From positions 124,001 to 188,000 of the forward strand of contig JAHHQO010000001.1 of NCBI GenBank assembly GCA_020026335.1: a DNA stretch of 64,000 nucleotides, read 5' to 3'. The notes beneath the pieces are model-generated. The model had not been told where the DNA came from. It saw only the letters and a program-made list of their open reading frames with translations, and ran no database searches. The DNA is from Alistipes sp. (lineage in GTDB: Bacteria > Bacteroidota > Bacteroidia > Bacteroidales > Rikenellaceae). Position 1 is the first letter of the stretch. Each line of letters starts with the position of its first letter. This document shows, one piece after another, positions 50,772 through 60,091 of the stretch. Position numbers and translations under genes: made by a program.

Positions 50772-51293
50772 AGAAGTAAGTGATGATAGTTTTTTAATTC
50801 GTCTGCAAAATTCGTCATTTAAGCGATAGTAGTCAATAAGTTAAAATACCTATATTCACCCTCATGACACCCCGATTGTGGGGTTTTGCGCGCGAATTTC
50901 CCTCAAAATCGGGAATTAGGCTGTCGTTCCGACCTCCACGGTCACTGTTCGCCATTTCCGTGATTTTATTTCTGCGCCCGCCCTGTCGGGGGCATCTTCT
51001 TCGTGCCTGCGCTGATTTTTGCACCTGATTTCCTCAGCACCGCCCGCCTTTAGTTTATGCCATTATGCCGTCCGCTTTTTGTTTTACCCTTGTGCTGTCT
51101 GCTTCTATTTTCCTTTGTGCGTCCGCCTGCTTTACTTCCGTTCAGTTTTACTTACGTTCTGTATTATCTCGCTCCTGTTTTCCACTTCCTCCGACCATGC
51201 TCCCCTTACCTTAGCCACCTCACAACACTCCTGCCCGCCTCTCTCGCGTGTTTTCTACACCCCGGTGCGCCTGTTTCCTACACCCCCAAACAC
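50772..51293. other. Long intergenic region, pyrimidine-rich on the plus strand
   Basis: About 520 bases without a gene. From about 51019 to 51290 the plus strand is strongly biased to T and C, so a minus-strand RNA (for example a long porin leader) would be purine-rich. No perfect TAnnTTTG element for the porin was found nearby. Confidence 0.55.
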
Positions 51294-51327
51294 AAAAAGA
51301 GCGGACTCTTTACGAGTCCGCTCTTTT
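51294..51327 (-). terminator. Terminator after the exb operon
   Basis: AAAAGAGCGGACTC (51295-51308) pairs perfectly with GAGTCCGCTCTTTT (51314-51327) around five bases. It lies 21 bp beyond the last exbD stop. Confidence 0.94.
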
Positions 51328-51348
51328 CTATAAATATCTGACGCAGGA

Positions 51349-51819
51349 TTAGTATCCCAGCGACTTCGACGCTGCGTAAGAGAACTTCAGTGCATTTGCA
51401 CGACGAAGCTCCTGCTTTACGTCGGTTACCACACCCATCTTGGTCTCCTCGTCGGCCTTCAGACATACTGTCATCTGGGCACGATCGGCCTCAGAGAGCT
51501 TATCACGCTCTGCGGCGCAGAAATCACCGATGTCCTTGGTGGTCTTGTATGAGTCGTTGAGCTGGATACGGGGAGCCGTACCAAACTTTGCCTGCATGTT
51601 CAGCGAAGGCTCACCGATGTGAATGTAGCTGACCAAAGATTTCTTCTCCAGCTTCTGTACCTCGGTTGCCTGAGGAAGTCTGTATCGAACCAGCAACTCC
51701 TGATCACGCATGGTGGTAGACACCATGAAGAAGAAGAGAATCATGAAGATTACGTCAGGAAGTGATGCTGTCGAAATGGGGGGCAGTCCTTTGCCGCCCT
51801 TCTTTTTCATTACTGCCAT
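51349..51819 (-). CDS. exbD: ExbD/TolR-family biopolymer transport protein (second copy)
   Basis: 156 residues. The N terminus is basic, followed by one membrane helix with the functional Asp: TASLPDVIFMILFFFMVST. A periplasmic domain follows (ADEETKMGVVTDVKQELRRANALKFSYA). ExbD couples proton flow through ExbB to TonB. It starts three bases after the first exbD; the two differ strongly in sequence and could form a heteromeric motor. Last gene of the four-gene operon. Confidence 0.93.
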   Translation of the reverse strand: MAVMKKKGGKGLPPISTASLPDVIFMILFFFMVSTTMRDQELLVRYRLPQATEVQKLEKKSLVSYIHIGEPSLNMQAKFGTAPRIQLNDSYKTTKDIGDFCAAERDKLSEADRAQMTVCLKADEETKMGVVTDVKQELRRANALKFSYAASKSLGY

Positions 51820-51822
51820 ATC

Positions 51823-52428
51823 TTACTTCTTAATGTTTTTAGGCTCTGCCTCCGAAATCTTCAAAGGTACTGCCTTGGTTACTGCATCGTTTTGCTCTTT
51901 GGTCAAGTCGGCAAAAGGTACGCCGAACTTCTGCTGTGCAACAGCCTCACGAACCTCGTTGAAGGCACGAGCCAGCTCATTCTGTACTTTGATGTAAGAC
52001 TGATAGCCGGTGTCACGTGTGGTCTGCAACGAGATAACGCCTGCACTGACGGGATAAACCCACTTGCCACCGTCGGGGAGCTCAATTTCCTTCTCCTCCT
52101 TCTCGGGCAACTCGGGGTCGTCCATGGGGTTGAGAATGAAATCTTTTGCTCGGTCCTTCAGCTGCGACAAGTCGATAATCTCCTGCTTGCCGGGCTGACC
52201 TGCCATGATCTGACCACTACCACTGATGAGCACGAGGAACAGGTTACGCTCCTTCACCTTGATCTCCTCCTGATTCTGATTCTCGGGAGGCATGGGGGGA
52301 AGCATACGCATAAGACCCGTGTCGGTGTTCATGGTAGTTGCCACAAGGAAGAAAATCAGCAGCAAGAAAGCGATATCGGCCATAGAGCCGGCATTGATTT
52401 CCTGTACTTTTCTTTTATCTGTTGACAT
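51823..52428 (-). CDS. exbD: ExbD/TolR-family biopolymer transport protein (first copy)
   Basis: 201 residues. The membrane helix with conserved Asp reads GSMADIAFLLLIFFLVATTM. The periplasmic part is longer than in the second copy and contains an acidic insertion (LPEKEEKEIELPDG at about 110-123). It begins four bases after the small membrane protein gene. The tandem exbD arrangement is common in Bacteroidales. Confidence 0.93.
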   Translation of the reverse strand: MSTDKRKVQEINAGSMADIAFLLLIFFLVATTMNTDTGLMRMLPPMPPENQNQEEIKVKERNLFLVLISGSGQIMAGQPGKQEIIDLSQLKDRAKDFILNPMDDPELPEKEEKEIELPDGGKWVYPVSAGVISLQTTRDTGYQSYIKVQNELARAFNEVREAVAQQKFGVPFADLTKEQNDAVTKAVPLKISEAEPKNIKK

Positions 52429-52432
52429 TGTT

Positions 52433-52864
52433 TTACTTGCTCAAGTTTTTAAACATGCCCCACATCTCGGTAGCGATGGCTACAACAAATGCAGCTGCGA
52501 AAGCCACGTAAGTTACGAGGATGCTGGTCTCAGTAATAACAGTTTCGCTGTGACCAAAGAAACCGTTGTTCTGGAGGTCCACAATCTGTACATCGTGACC
52601 TGCAGAGATGAAGTACGATGCACCGATGATAACGAGTACCAGTACCAGTGACATGAGGGTTCCCTTGATACCTGCCGGGTTCTTAACCATTCCGAACACA
52701 GCACAGAAGATTGCAGCAGCGATACCGAGCACAAAGAGGACATAGCCCCATATGAGGTTCAAGCTGATTGCAGTCTCCGAGCCGCCGGTAGCAATAGCGT
52801 AGACCAGAAGGACTACGGTTACCGCCATCAGAAGACCCAGCAATACATTTAATATTTTTTTCAT
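52433..52864 (-). CDS. Small membrane protein of the exb operon, unknown function
   Basis: 143 residues with four hydrophobic segments (about 6-27, 38-62, 70-92 and 112-132). A polar loop (ISAGHDVQIVDLQNNGFFGHSE) sits between the last two. It lies between exbB and the first exbD in the same order as in other Bacteroidales, so it is probably a stable part or assembly factor of the Exb motor. No domain is recognised. Confidence 0.8.
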   Translation of the reverse strand: MKKILNVLLGLLMAVTVVLLVYAIATGGSETAISLNLIWGYVLFVLGIAAAIFCAVFGMVKNPAGIKGTLMSLVLVLVIIGASYFISAGHDVQIVDLQNNGFFGHSETVITETSILVTYVAFAAAFVVAIATEMWGMFKNLSK

Positions 52865-52892
52865 GATTGCTTAAGATTCTTAAAGTGTTGGA

Positions 52893-53624
52893 TTATTTCT
52901 TGTTGTAAGCTGTCAGGATATCCATCAGAGTGATAGACGAATCCTCCATATTGTTTACCAAAGAGTCAATCTTCGAAACAATATAGTTGTAGAACAACTG
53001 AAGAATAACCGCAGCGATAAGACCCATAAGAGTAGTCAACAGAGCGACCTTGATACCACCTGCAACCAATGTGGGGCTGATATCACCGGCAGCCTGGATA
53101 GAGTCGAATGCACCGATCATACCAACAACGGTACCCATGAATCCCAACATAGGACTCAATGCGATGAACAAACCAATCCAGGAAAGACCCGACTCCATCT
53201 GACCGGTCTGAACCGAACCGTAAGATACAACTGCCTTCTCAACTGCGTCGAGACCCTGGTTGTAACGGTCGAGACCCTGGTAGTAGATCGAAGCGATAGG
53301 ACCGCGAGTGTTGCGGCAAACCTCCTTGGCAGCCTCGATACCGCCGTTCTGCAATGCCTCTTCAACAGCCTTCTCCAACTTCTTGGCGTTGATGGTCGAG
53401 AGCGACAGGAAAAGGATACGCTCTACTGCTACTGCCAAACCGAGTACCAAGCAAAGGAGCACGGGAAGCATCCATCCCCAACCTCCCTCGAGGAACTTCT
53501 GCATCAATACGTGGTGCAAGCTATCGCCGGCGAGAGCGGTCTCTGCTGTTGCAGCAGCCTCCTGCGCGAACGCACTAGCGGTACCCATGAGGGCAACCGA
53601 CAGAATCATAAAACTTTTTTTCAT
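52893..53624 (-). CDS. exbB: ExbB/TolQ/MotA proton-channel family protein
   Basis: 243 residues. A signal-like N-terminal segment ending AFAQEAAA is typical of Bacteroidetes ExbB. Three membrane helices follow; the family core GLSWIGLFIALSPMLGFMGTVVGMIGAFD and the helix VAGGIKVALLTTLMGLIAAVILQ are clear. It forms the pentameric stator of the TonB-energising motor. First gene of exbB-membrane protein-exbD-exbD; the related tonB gene in this window is separate at 36.1 kb. Confidence 0.94.
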   Translation of the reverse strand: MKKSFMILSVALMGTASAFAQEAAATAETALAGDSLHHVLMQKFLEGGWGWMLPVLLCLVLGLAVAVERILFLSLSTINAKKLEKAVEEALQNGGIEAAKEVCRNTRGPIASIYYQGLDRYNQGLDAVEKAVVSYGSVQTGQMESGLSWIGLFIALSPMLGFMGTVVGMIGAFDSIQAAGDISPTLVAGGIKVALLTTLMGLIAAVILQLFYNYIVSKIDSLVNNMEDSSITLMDILTAYNKK

Positions 53625-53971
53625 AGTTGTGATAGATAAATTAAATTTTGATTAGTTGAATTTTTATATTACATTTTTTGGTTTCTTCTCTGTCGTTTTT
53701 CGGTGAGCCGAAGGTGATAAATTTTTTTAAAGTTTTTGCCGCCGTGGCACCGAAAGTCTTAATTTTTCGCTCTTTTCTCCCTTTCCTGTTTCTCATGTCA
53801 GACTGTCCCACAACGGCGCGATGTCACGGATATTTCACCGATAGTACGTGTAACTTGTTGAAAGACAACCTGTTAATTTATTCAAGCCTTACGTCTGGAC
53901 GCTTTCCCTGCTGCCCGACATGTAGCTTTGCAGTGCGAAATATAGAAAAAAAAATTGGTTCTTGCAACGAC
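53625..53971. other. Intergenic region between ansA and exbB, nothing firm seen
   Basis: About 347 bases, AT-rich, including T7 and A9 runs. It should hold the exbB promoter, but only a one-mismatch -7 candidate was found (minus strand TATATTTC near 53936-53943). No gene or RNA structure is supported. Confidence 0.5.
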
Positions 53972-55009
53972 TTAGACAGTAAATTCACCTCGCAGGGGTT
54001 CGCGGAGCAGGCTGAGTGTCTCCTCTTTGGAGCGATTGAGACCCAGCACATACATGAGTTTTGCCACTGCGGCTTCGGTGGTCATGTCGTAGCCGCAGAC
54101 CACGCCTGCCTGTTTGAGTCTCAGTCCCGTATCGTAGAGGTCCATCTCCACCGCGCCACCGCCGCACTGGGTGATGTTGAGCACGATGACACCGCGCGAG
54201 ATGGCATCGGTGATGATGCGTATGAACCACTCGCAGGTGGGGGCGTTGCCCGCGCCGAAGGTCTCCAGCACCACGGCCTTGAGGTGGGGAATCGAGAAGA
54301 CGGCCTCCAGAATCTGACGGCTCATGCCGGGGAAGATTTTGATAATCTCCACACCCTCGGCCAGATGGGTGGCGATGTGCAGCTCGTTGCTGTAAGTGGC
54401 GGGGTAGTTGATGATGCTCTTGTGGTAGGCGATGTTCACACCCACGTTGGCCAGCGGCGGATAGTTGTCCGACACGAAGGCGTTGAGTGCCTCGGCACTG
54501 CGTTTGGTGGTGCGGTTGGCACGGAACAGACGGTTCTGGAAGTAGAGCGACACCTCGGGAACGGTGGGGTGGTCGTCCGAACGCGCTCCGGCAATCTCGA
54601 TGGAGGTGATGAGGTTCTCGCGTCCGTCGGTGCGCAACACGCCGATGGGAATCTGGCTGCCGGTGAAGACCACGGGTTTGGTGAGGTCCTCGAGCATGAA
54701 GCTCAGTGCCGAGGCGGTGTACGACATGGTGTCGGTGCCGTGGAGCACCACAAAACCATCGTACGAGGCGTAGTTGTCGCGGATAATCTCTGCCAGACGC
54801 ACCCAGTTTTCGGGGGCGACATTCGAGGAGTCGATGATGGGCGAGAGGGTGATGACCTCGATATCGACATTGAGTCGTTTGAGCGAGGGGAACTCTTCGT
54901 AGATTCCGCTGAAATCGAACGGAATCAGCGCACCGGTGTGCTCGTCATTCTTCATGCCGATGGTACCTCCGGTGTAGATGATTAGAATCGAGGATTTGGT
55001 TGGGTTCAT
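53972..55009 (-). CDS. ansA: Type I L-asparaginase
   Basis: 345 residues. Two catalytic threonine motifs are visible: IIYTGGTIGM near residue 10-19 and VVLHGTDTMSYTASAL near 87-102. The lack of a signal peptide and the length fit cytoplasmic type I enzymes, which convert asparagine to aspartate and ammonia. It is the last gene of the dprA-tatD-ansA group, 29 bp after tatD. Confidence 0.95.
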   Translation of the reverse strand: MNPTKSSILIIYTGGTIGMKNDEHTGALIPFDFSGIYEEFPSLKRLNVDIEVITLSPIIDSSNVAPENWVRLAEIIRDNYASYDGFVVLHGTDTMSYTASALSFMLEDLTKPVVFTGSQIPIGVLRTDGRENLITSIEIAGARSDDHPTVPEVSLYFQNRLFRANRTTKRSAEALNAFVSDNYPPLANVGVNIAYHKSIINYPATYSNELHIATHLAEGVEIIKIFPGMSRQILEAVFSIPHLKAVVLETFGAGNAPTCEWFIRIITDAISRGVIVLNITQCGGGAVEMDLYDTGLRLKQAGVVCGYDMTTEAAVAKLMYVLGLNRSKEETLSLLREPLRGEFTV

Positions 55010-55038
55010 ATTTTTAACGGACAGTTTTTTTTGTTGTC

Positions 55039-55830
55039 TTACAATTCGAACATACGCTCGGCATTCATCGTGGTGCGGCGTGCCACCTCCGCCTCATCAA
55101 CGCCTTTCAGCTCGGCAATCTTGCGGCAGACATAGACCACATACGCGGACTCGTTGCGGCGACCGCGGAAGGGCGCGGGGGTGAGGTAGGGGCAGTCGGT
55201 CTCCAGCACGATGTCGTCGAGTGACATCTCGCGGACGACCTCCGCCACATTGCTCTTCTTGAAGGTCACCACGCCGCCGATGCCGAAGACGAAATCGCCC
55301 GACTCCTTCAGCTCGCGGTAACGCTCCACCGAGTCGGAGAAGGCGTGGAAGACGCCCTTCAGTCCCCGACCGCGGTATTGACGGACAATCTCCGCGGTGG
55401 TGTTCCACGCCTCGCGCGTATGCACGGCGATGGGCAGACCGTAGCGCAACGACAGCTCTATCTGTCGGCGGAAGGCCTCCATCTGCTCCTGCTTGAACTC
55501 CTGACTCCAGTAGAAGTCGAGTCCTATTTCGCCGATGGCGCAGAAGCGGTCGATGCCGTCGGGAGGGGTCTCCAAATAGCGTTCCACGGTGTCCAGCTCG
55601 CCGCGCCAGTCGGGCAGGTCGTTCACCGAGGTGGGGTGGAGTCCCATCATCGGCAGGCAGAGGTCGCGGTTCCGGCGACACATATCGAACAGGCGTTCGT
55701 GCGTCAGGGAGTCGATGGCGGGCAGAAGCAGGCGTGAGATGCCGGCCTCGCGGGCACGGCTCACCGCCTCCTCGCGGTCCGAGTCGAACTCCTCGCAGTA
55801 GAGGTGGGAGTGGGTATCAATGAGTGTCAT
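55039..55830 (-). CDS. tatD: TatD-family metal-dependent hydrolase/DNase
   Basis: 263 residues. Metal-binding motifs of the TIM-barrel amidohydrolase fold: IDTHSHLYCEEFD at the N terminus, AIGEIGLDFYW, IAVHTREAW, GVFHAFS and ETDCPYLTPAPFRG. TatD enzymes have 3'-5' DNase and related activities in other bacteria. The start overlaps the end of dprA by 4 nt. Confidence 0.95.
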   Translation of the reverse strand: MTLIDTHSHLYCEEFDSDREEAVSRAREAGISRLLLPAIDSLTHERLFDMCRRNRDLCLPMMGLHPTSVNDLPDWRGELDTVERYLETPPDGIDRFCAIGEIGLDFYWSQEFKQEQMEAFRRQIELSLRYGLPIAVHTREAWNTTAEIVRQYRGRGLKGVFHAFSDSVERYRELKESGDFVFGIGGVVTFKKSNVAEVVREMSLDDIVLETDCPYLTPAPFRGRRNESAYVVYVCRKIAELKGVDEAEVARRTTMNAERMFEL

Positions 55831-56930
55831 AGTGTCTTGATGTAACGGTTGCCCGGAAGCTGTTTGACAGCTCCCGAAAGTTCCATTCCGAGCAGCAGCG
55901 TGGCCAGTTCTCCGGCATCACAACCGCTTTCGGCGAGCAGGTTCTCGACCGACAGGGGGTCGGAACCGTGGAACAAAGATAATATTTTGCGCTCTTCGGT
56001 GGTCAGCGATTCCTCGACTTTGTGGCGTTCGGGACGGCTCATCTCGGTGTTGCAGTACCAGCCCAGCTCCTCCATAATCTCGTCGGCGGAGGTCACCAGC
56101 GTGGCTTTGTTGTTGCGTATCAGATGATTGGTGCCTGCGGAATTCTTGTCGGTGGCTCTGCCGGGCAGTGCCATCACCGTGCGGAAATAATCGTTGGCGA
56201 AGTTGGCGGTGATGAGCGAACCGCCCGAAGCTCCGGACTCCACCACCAGACAACCCGCGCTCAAGGCGGCGATGATGCGGTTGCGTGCGGTGTAGGCGGT
56301 GCCGTTCAGACGGCTCTGCGAATGGATTTCGGTAAGGAGCGCACCTCCCGATTCGAGAATGTCGCGTGCCACGGCCGAATGCTGTGCCGGGAGAATGTCG
56401 GGCAGGGGGCAGGGGAGCACCGCCACGGTGGTGACTCCTGCGGCGAGGGCGGCACGGTGTGAGGCGATGTCGATGCCGAAAGCCAGACCGCTGACGATGC
56501 AGAGGTCCGACATCCGCTCGGAGAGTTGCTCCACGATACGGTTGCACATGATTTGCCCATAGGGGCTGGCTTCGCGTGTGCCGACCATCGACAGCGTGCG
56601 CCGGTGGAGGGCATCTACATTACCCTGTACATATATTACATGAGGATAATCCGGAATTTCGCGCAACAATCGGGGATAATCCTCATCGGTCGAAGCGATG
56701 GCTTTGATGTTGTGACGCTGACAGTGGCGGATTTCCTTTTCGGCGGGGGCGAATCCCTTTCGGTTGCGAATCTGACGAATGAGGTCGTCGCGCAGACGGG
56801 CATCGAGCCTTAACTCCTCATCGGAGGCGGAGAAGACCGCTTCGGCACTTCCGAAGGTCTCCAACAGGTGAATGGCACCCTTGATACCTATTCCGGGAGT
56901 CATTTGCAACGCTATATCCTCAAGAGTCAT
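55827..56930 (-). CDS. dprA: DNA-processing protein DprA (Smf)
   Basis: 367 residues. An N-terminal helical SAM-like region precedes the Rossmann-like DprA domain with SMVGTREASPYGQIMCNRI, VSGLAFGIDIASHRAAL, and a C-terminal winged-helix domain (TTEERKILSLFHGSDPLSVENLL). DprA loads RecA on single-stranded DNA taken up during natural transformation. Together with comEC at 14.6 kb it suggests, but does not prove, competence. It leads the dprA-tatD-ansA operon. Confidence 0.95.
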   Translation of the reverse strand: MTLEDIALQMTPGIGIKGAIHLLETFGSAEAVFSASDEELRLDARLRDDLIRQIRNRKGFAPAEKEIRHCQRHNIKAIASTDEDYPRLLREIPDYPHVIYVQGNVDALHRRTLSMVGTREASPYGQIMCNRIVEQLSERMSDLCIVSGLAFGIDIASHRAALAAGVTTVAVLPCPLPDILPAQHSAVARDILESGGALLTEIHSQSRLNGTAYTARNRIIAALSAGCLVVESGASGGSLITANFANDYFRTVMALPGRATDKNSAGTNHLIRNNKATLVTSADEIMEELGWYCNTEMSRPERHKVEESLTTEERKILSLFHGSDPLSVENLLAESGCDAGELATLLLGMELSGAVKQLPGNRYIKTL

Positions 56931-57030
56931 GGTTGGCCGTCGATTAGGGATTCATATTGAGAGTAAAGGTAGTAAATTTAGCGATGCAACGCACAAAAAA
57001 GCGATTATTTTACAAATCTTTGGATAATAA

Positions 57031-57062
57031 TTTTGCAGGTAAGGAAAAAGTTTCTATATTTG
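57031..57062 (+). promoter_or_regulatory. Promoter for tRNA-Cys
   Basis: TTTTG at 57031-57035 and TATATTTG at 57055-57062 are 19 bp apart, a near-ideal Bacteroidetes promoter 41 bases before the mature tRNA 5' end. Confidence 0.82.
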
Positions 57063-57103
57063 CACCACGAATAGCGTACCGTAGTACACTGTTTGAATAA
57101 AAT

Positions 57104-57174
57104 GGTCTGATGGCCGAGTGGCTAGGCAAAGGTCTGCAAAACCTTGTACAGCGGTTCGAATCCGCTTCAGACCT
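57104..57174 (+). tRNA. tRNA-Cys (GCA)
   Basis: 71 bases that fold as a full cloverleaf. The acceptor stem is GGTCTGA with TCAGACC, discriminator T. The anticodon loop CTGCAAA sits on stem AAGGT/ACCTT, with anticodon GCA at 57136-57138 (cysteine). The T arm is GCGG-TTCGAAT-CCGC. The 3' CCA is not encoded and must be added. A terminator follows six bases later. A presumed acquired operon lies immediately downstream. Confidence 0.97.
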
Positions 57175-57179
57175 CTTCC

Positions 57180-57209
57180 GAGGAACGATTTTTTCGTTCC
57201 TCTTTTTTT
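57180..57209 (+). terminator. Terminator after tRNA-Cys
   Basis: GAGGAACGA (57180-57188) pairs perfectly with TCGTTCCTC (57194-57202), followed by T7. Confidence 0.93.
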
Positions 57210-57220
57210 GTATATGTCAC

Positions 57221-57257
57221 AAAAAACCGCGTCGAGAATTTTCCTGACGCGGTTTTT
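57221..57257 (-). terminator. Terminator of the five-gene nuclease/WYL operon
   Basis: CCGCGTC (57227-57233) pairs with GACGCGG (57246-57252), flanked by A6 and T5. It lies 30 bp beyond the ADP-ribosylglycohydrolase stop on the minus strand. Confidence 0.9.
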
Positions 57258-57286
57258 GATTTTCTGCGAGATTTGTGCGGCAAATA

Positions 57287-58234
57287 TCATCTCGGTAGAG
57301 CAAGTATTTCTGTTAATTGTCGTGCTTTTTCTGCGAGTTCATTGTGTCGCAACAGTCCCGACACCCAATCTTTGGGCAACGAGGCGTAACCCAGACGTGA
57401 GCCGAGCAATGCTCCCGCCACGGCACAATTCGTGTCCGTATCCCCTCCGGCAGCAATAAGGGTCTGTATCGCAGACCGAAAATCCATTCCGAAATTGTAA
57501 GCCCATAATCCGGCGGCGAGCGTGCGCAGGGTGTAGCCTTGCGTATCGGGGTCGTCCAGACGAAGTTCCCCGATTTGGGGTTGACAACCCAGCCGGACGA
57601 ACTCCCCGATTTCGGGAGCATATCGCTCTCCGAGAGTGAGAAGGTCTGATTCGGTAACCGTTTGCCCGAGTAACTCGCTGCGAATGATGTGGGCGACCAT
57701 AACACACGAACCGACACAACGCGAATCGAAATGGGTCAGCCGACAGATGTTTTCCGTGTTTTCATATACGGCTGTTGCGTCCCGATAATTCCAGATGCCG
57801 GTGATACAGGTGCGCATCAAAGCTCCGTTCGGGGCACTGTTGCACCGACTGAATTTCCAAATAAACTCCGAAACTTTATACGGAAATTGCGCATATTGCG
57901 GCATACGCAGAATGTTATAGGTGTGTCTGCCGATACCACGGCCGTCATATCGTAACCAATTGACGAAACGACCGGCAATATCGTTCGGCTCCACCGTTCG
58001 GTGTTCGAGCAGGCTGTCGAGAATGCAGAGCATCTGATTCGTGTCGTCCGTCCACTCCCCGGGTGCCCAGCGTTTGCGGAAGTCGTCCTGAAGGATGTCC
58101 GCATAGCTGTTTACACCGTTCGGGTAAGTGGAGGCTGTCCGATTGCGGGACATTCCTTCGGCGGCCAAACCCAGCGCATCTCCAACGGCCTGTCCGAAGA
58201 GAATGCCGTAAATACGGTCGTGCAGACGATTCAT
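57287..58234 (-). CDS. ADP-ribosylglycohydrolase (DraG/ARH family)
   Basis: 315 residues. Di-metal site motifs are intact: GQAVGDALGLAAEG near the N terminus, EWTDDTNQM with Thr62, Asp63 and Asp64, and AAGGDTDTNCAVAGALLG with Asp265, Asp267 and Thr268. Family members remove ADP-ribose from modified proteins or nucleic acids, or cleave related substrates. It overlaps the WG-repeat gene by 4 nt and ends the operon. In this context it might reverse or protect against an ADP-ribosylating toxin or act on a nucleotide signal; this is inference. Confidence 0.93.
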   Translation of the reverse strand: MNRLHDRIYGILFGQAVGDALGLAAEGMSRNRTASTYPNGVNSYADILQDDFRKRWAPGEWTDDTNQMLCILDSLLEHRTVEPNDIAGRFVNWLRYDGRGIGRHTYNILRMPQYAQFPYKVSEFIWKFSRCNSAPNGALMRTCITGIWNYRDATAVYENTENICRLTHFDSRCVGSCVMVAHIIRSELLGQTVTESDLLTLGERYAPEIGEFVRLGCQPQIGELRLDDPDTQGYTLRTLAAGLWAYNFGMDFRSAIQTLIAAGGDTDTNCAVAGALLGSRLGYASLPKDWVSGLLRHNELAEKARQLTEILALPR

Positions 58235-60048
58235 ATCTTAAATGGGGTCAGATAATACGGCAGGGTCGATAAAATATCTCTGCTTCCGGCATATTCCATC
58301 GGAAAGGCAATGTTGCCATCGGGGTGCAGTTCGCCCCATTTACCCGCCTTGCAGACCACGATTGTTTCCGTATGGGGCGGCATCTGCGCGATACGGTCGT
58401 ATTCGAAGGGTATGATGACCGCTCTGGAAAGACCGATGACTCCGCTCAAGCCGTTCCGTGTGGCGATAATACGGTCGCCGCAGCCCGGGCAAAGAGGTCG
58501 TAAATCATCGTAAATGCAGGGTATAACCAAAGTACCGTCACGACGGATAATGCCTTTGTGGCCGAGTCGGTACGCCGGAATAAAATCACGTTGGAACGCT
58601 TTCCCCCAGAGCATATATTCGCTGTCGGCAAACGTTTCTTCTTTCAGACAATCGATGACGAAAGGTAATCGCCTACCGTTTCGGTCGAGCGTAAAGTGTT
58701 CACCTTCAATTGTTACGAGGAAGAACCCGTTGCCCAGGCAGGTGCAGGTATCGTAATTGGGCGGTGTAATCGTTCTTCCATCGGTGCCGATGATTTGCCA
58801 TTTTCCTCCCGTCAATCCTGCCGCGACACCGACTTCTCCATTGACGAGTCGCTCATAGACGGGTGGTACCGTAATCGTACCCCGTATATCGGCATAGCCG
58901 AATTTTTTGTCTTTTTCTATTCGGATGTAATTCGAATCGCCATACAGGAAACTGTCATATATAGGAGGGAGGATTTCTTTGCCGGAAAGGTCGATGCCGC
59001 CCCATTTGTCTCCTCGTCTCATGATGAAAAAACTGCTCGGTTTTCCCTCCGATGAACTTTTGTAATAGTCGATGTAGTCGTACTCGAGGTCGGTGATTTT
59101 TCGTCCGGAATAGGCTACAAGACCATATTTCCCCTCCTCGTTGTTAACGATGATGCAGGGGGTCTCACTCTCATATAAATTGGGTGTGTCGTCGATGTAT
59201 TGGAGGGTCGCCGCTTCGGATGCTTCGATGGGTGTGTCTGTGGGTGTGTCTTCGCAATGGGACAGCACATTTCCGTGTCGGTCGATTCGCAAAACTTCTT
59301 CCGGGTTCGAAGGCATGAATGTTGAAAATGTTCCGTCGTGGAGCGGTTGCGGCATGGTCCCGTAAATCGGTGGGGTTGCAATGTGGCCGAGCGGATCAAT
59401 CAGACCACGACCTTCGCCTAACTCTTTTGCCGAATAACTGAAATAACCGTTCTCTGAACATAATGCCACATCATCGTATTCCCGATTATCGATTCGTTCA
59501 CCGGTAAGCACATAGATGAAGTGCCACTTGTCGTGTTGTTTCACGGCTCCGATATTCGAGCAACTCGGATTGGTGGCATCATCATAGAGGGGCGGAATGA
59601 CAGTGCGTCCGTATGCATCGGCATACCCCCACGATTCGGAGTGGAGCACCGTGAGTTGGGGATTCCATGTCTGAACGGAGAAAGCTGTGAGGCTGGGATT
59701 TTGAAACGGGTTGTTATCACGGTCTGTCCAGCGAGGATTGTCTTGAAAATCATAAATTTTGACACTTTGGTCCGAATATTCGTAAACTCGCCCCTCGTTG
59801 ATGGCATACGTTTTTCCCGGGTAGAACAGATATTGCTGGTCGCTGAATATCCTTCCCTGTCCGAGACGATAAGTTGGCGGAATAGTGAATTTTTCACCGT
59901 CCTTTAAAACGAGGTTGGTCGTTTCAGGTGCAAACCTCCTGCCGATGGTGATTAAATAGATGTCGTAGGTGGTTTCGCCGGATGCTTCGTCCTGATAGGA
60001 GGACTGTTCCTCCTCCTGTTTGATGATTGATTTTTCGTTTTCTTCCAT
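58231..60048 (-). CDS. WG-repeat protein
   Basis: 605 residues with no signal peptide or membrane segment. About nine WG-type repeats are visible, for example WGYADAYGRTVIPPLYDD, WGGIDLSGKEILPPIYDS, FGYADIRGTITVPPVYE, KGIIRRDGTLVIPCIYDD and WGELHPDGNIAFPMEYA. Each unit is a short beta module and the whole probably forms a propeller or superhelical binding scaffold. It overlaps the ADP-ribosylglycohydrolase gene by 4 nt and lies 43 bp after the WYL regulator gene. Probably a ligand- or partner-binding sensor in the cluster; the ligand is unknown. Confidence 0.88.
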   Translation of the reverse strand: MEENEKSIIKQEEEQSSYQDEASGETTYDIYLITIGRRFAPETTNLVLKDGEKFTIPPTYRLGQGRIFSDQQYLFYPGKTYAINEGRVYEYSDQSVKIYDFQDNPRWTDRDNNPFQNPSLTAFSVQTWNPQLTVLHSESWGYADAYGRTVIPPLYDDATNPSCSNIGAVKQHDKWHFIYVLTGERIDNREYDDVALCSENGYFSYSAKELGEGRGLIDPLGHIATPPIYGTMPQPLHDGTFSTFMPSNPEEVLRIDRHGNVLSHCEDTPTDTPIEASEAATLQYIDDTPNLYESETPCIIVNNEEGKYGLVAYSGRKITDLEYDYIDYYKSSSEGKPSSFFIMRRGDKWGGIDLSGKEILPPIYDSFLYGDSNYIRIEKDKKFGYADIRGTITVPPVYERLVNGEVGVAAGLTGGKWQIIGTDGRTITPPNYDTCTCLGNGFFLVTIEGEHFTLDRNGRRLPFVIDCLKEETFADSEYMLWGKAFQRDFIPAYRLGHKGIIRRDGTLVIPCIYDDLRPLCPGCGDRIIATRNGLSGVIGLSRAVIIPFEYDRIAQMPPHTETIVVCKAGKWGELHPDGNIAFPMEYAGSRDILSTLPYYLTPFKI

Positions 60049-60091
60049 GGTCTTGCTTTTTTCGGCAAAGTAAAACCGAAGATATGAAACA

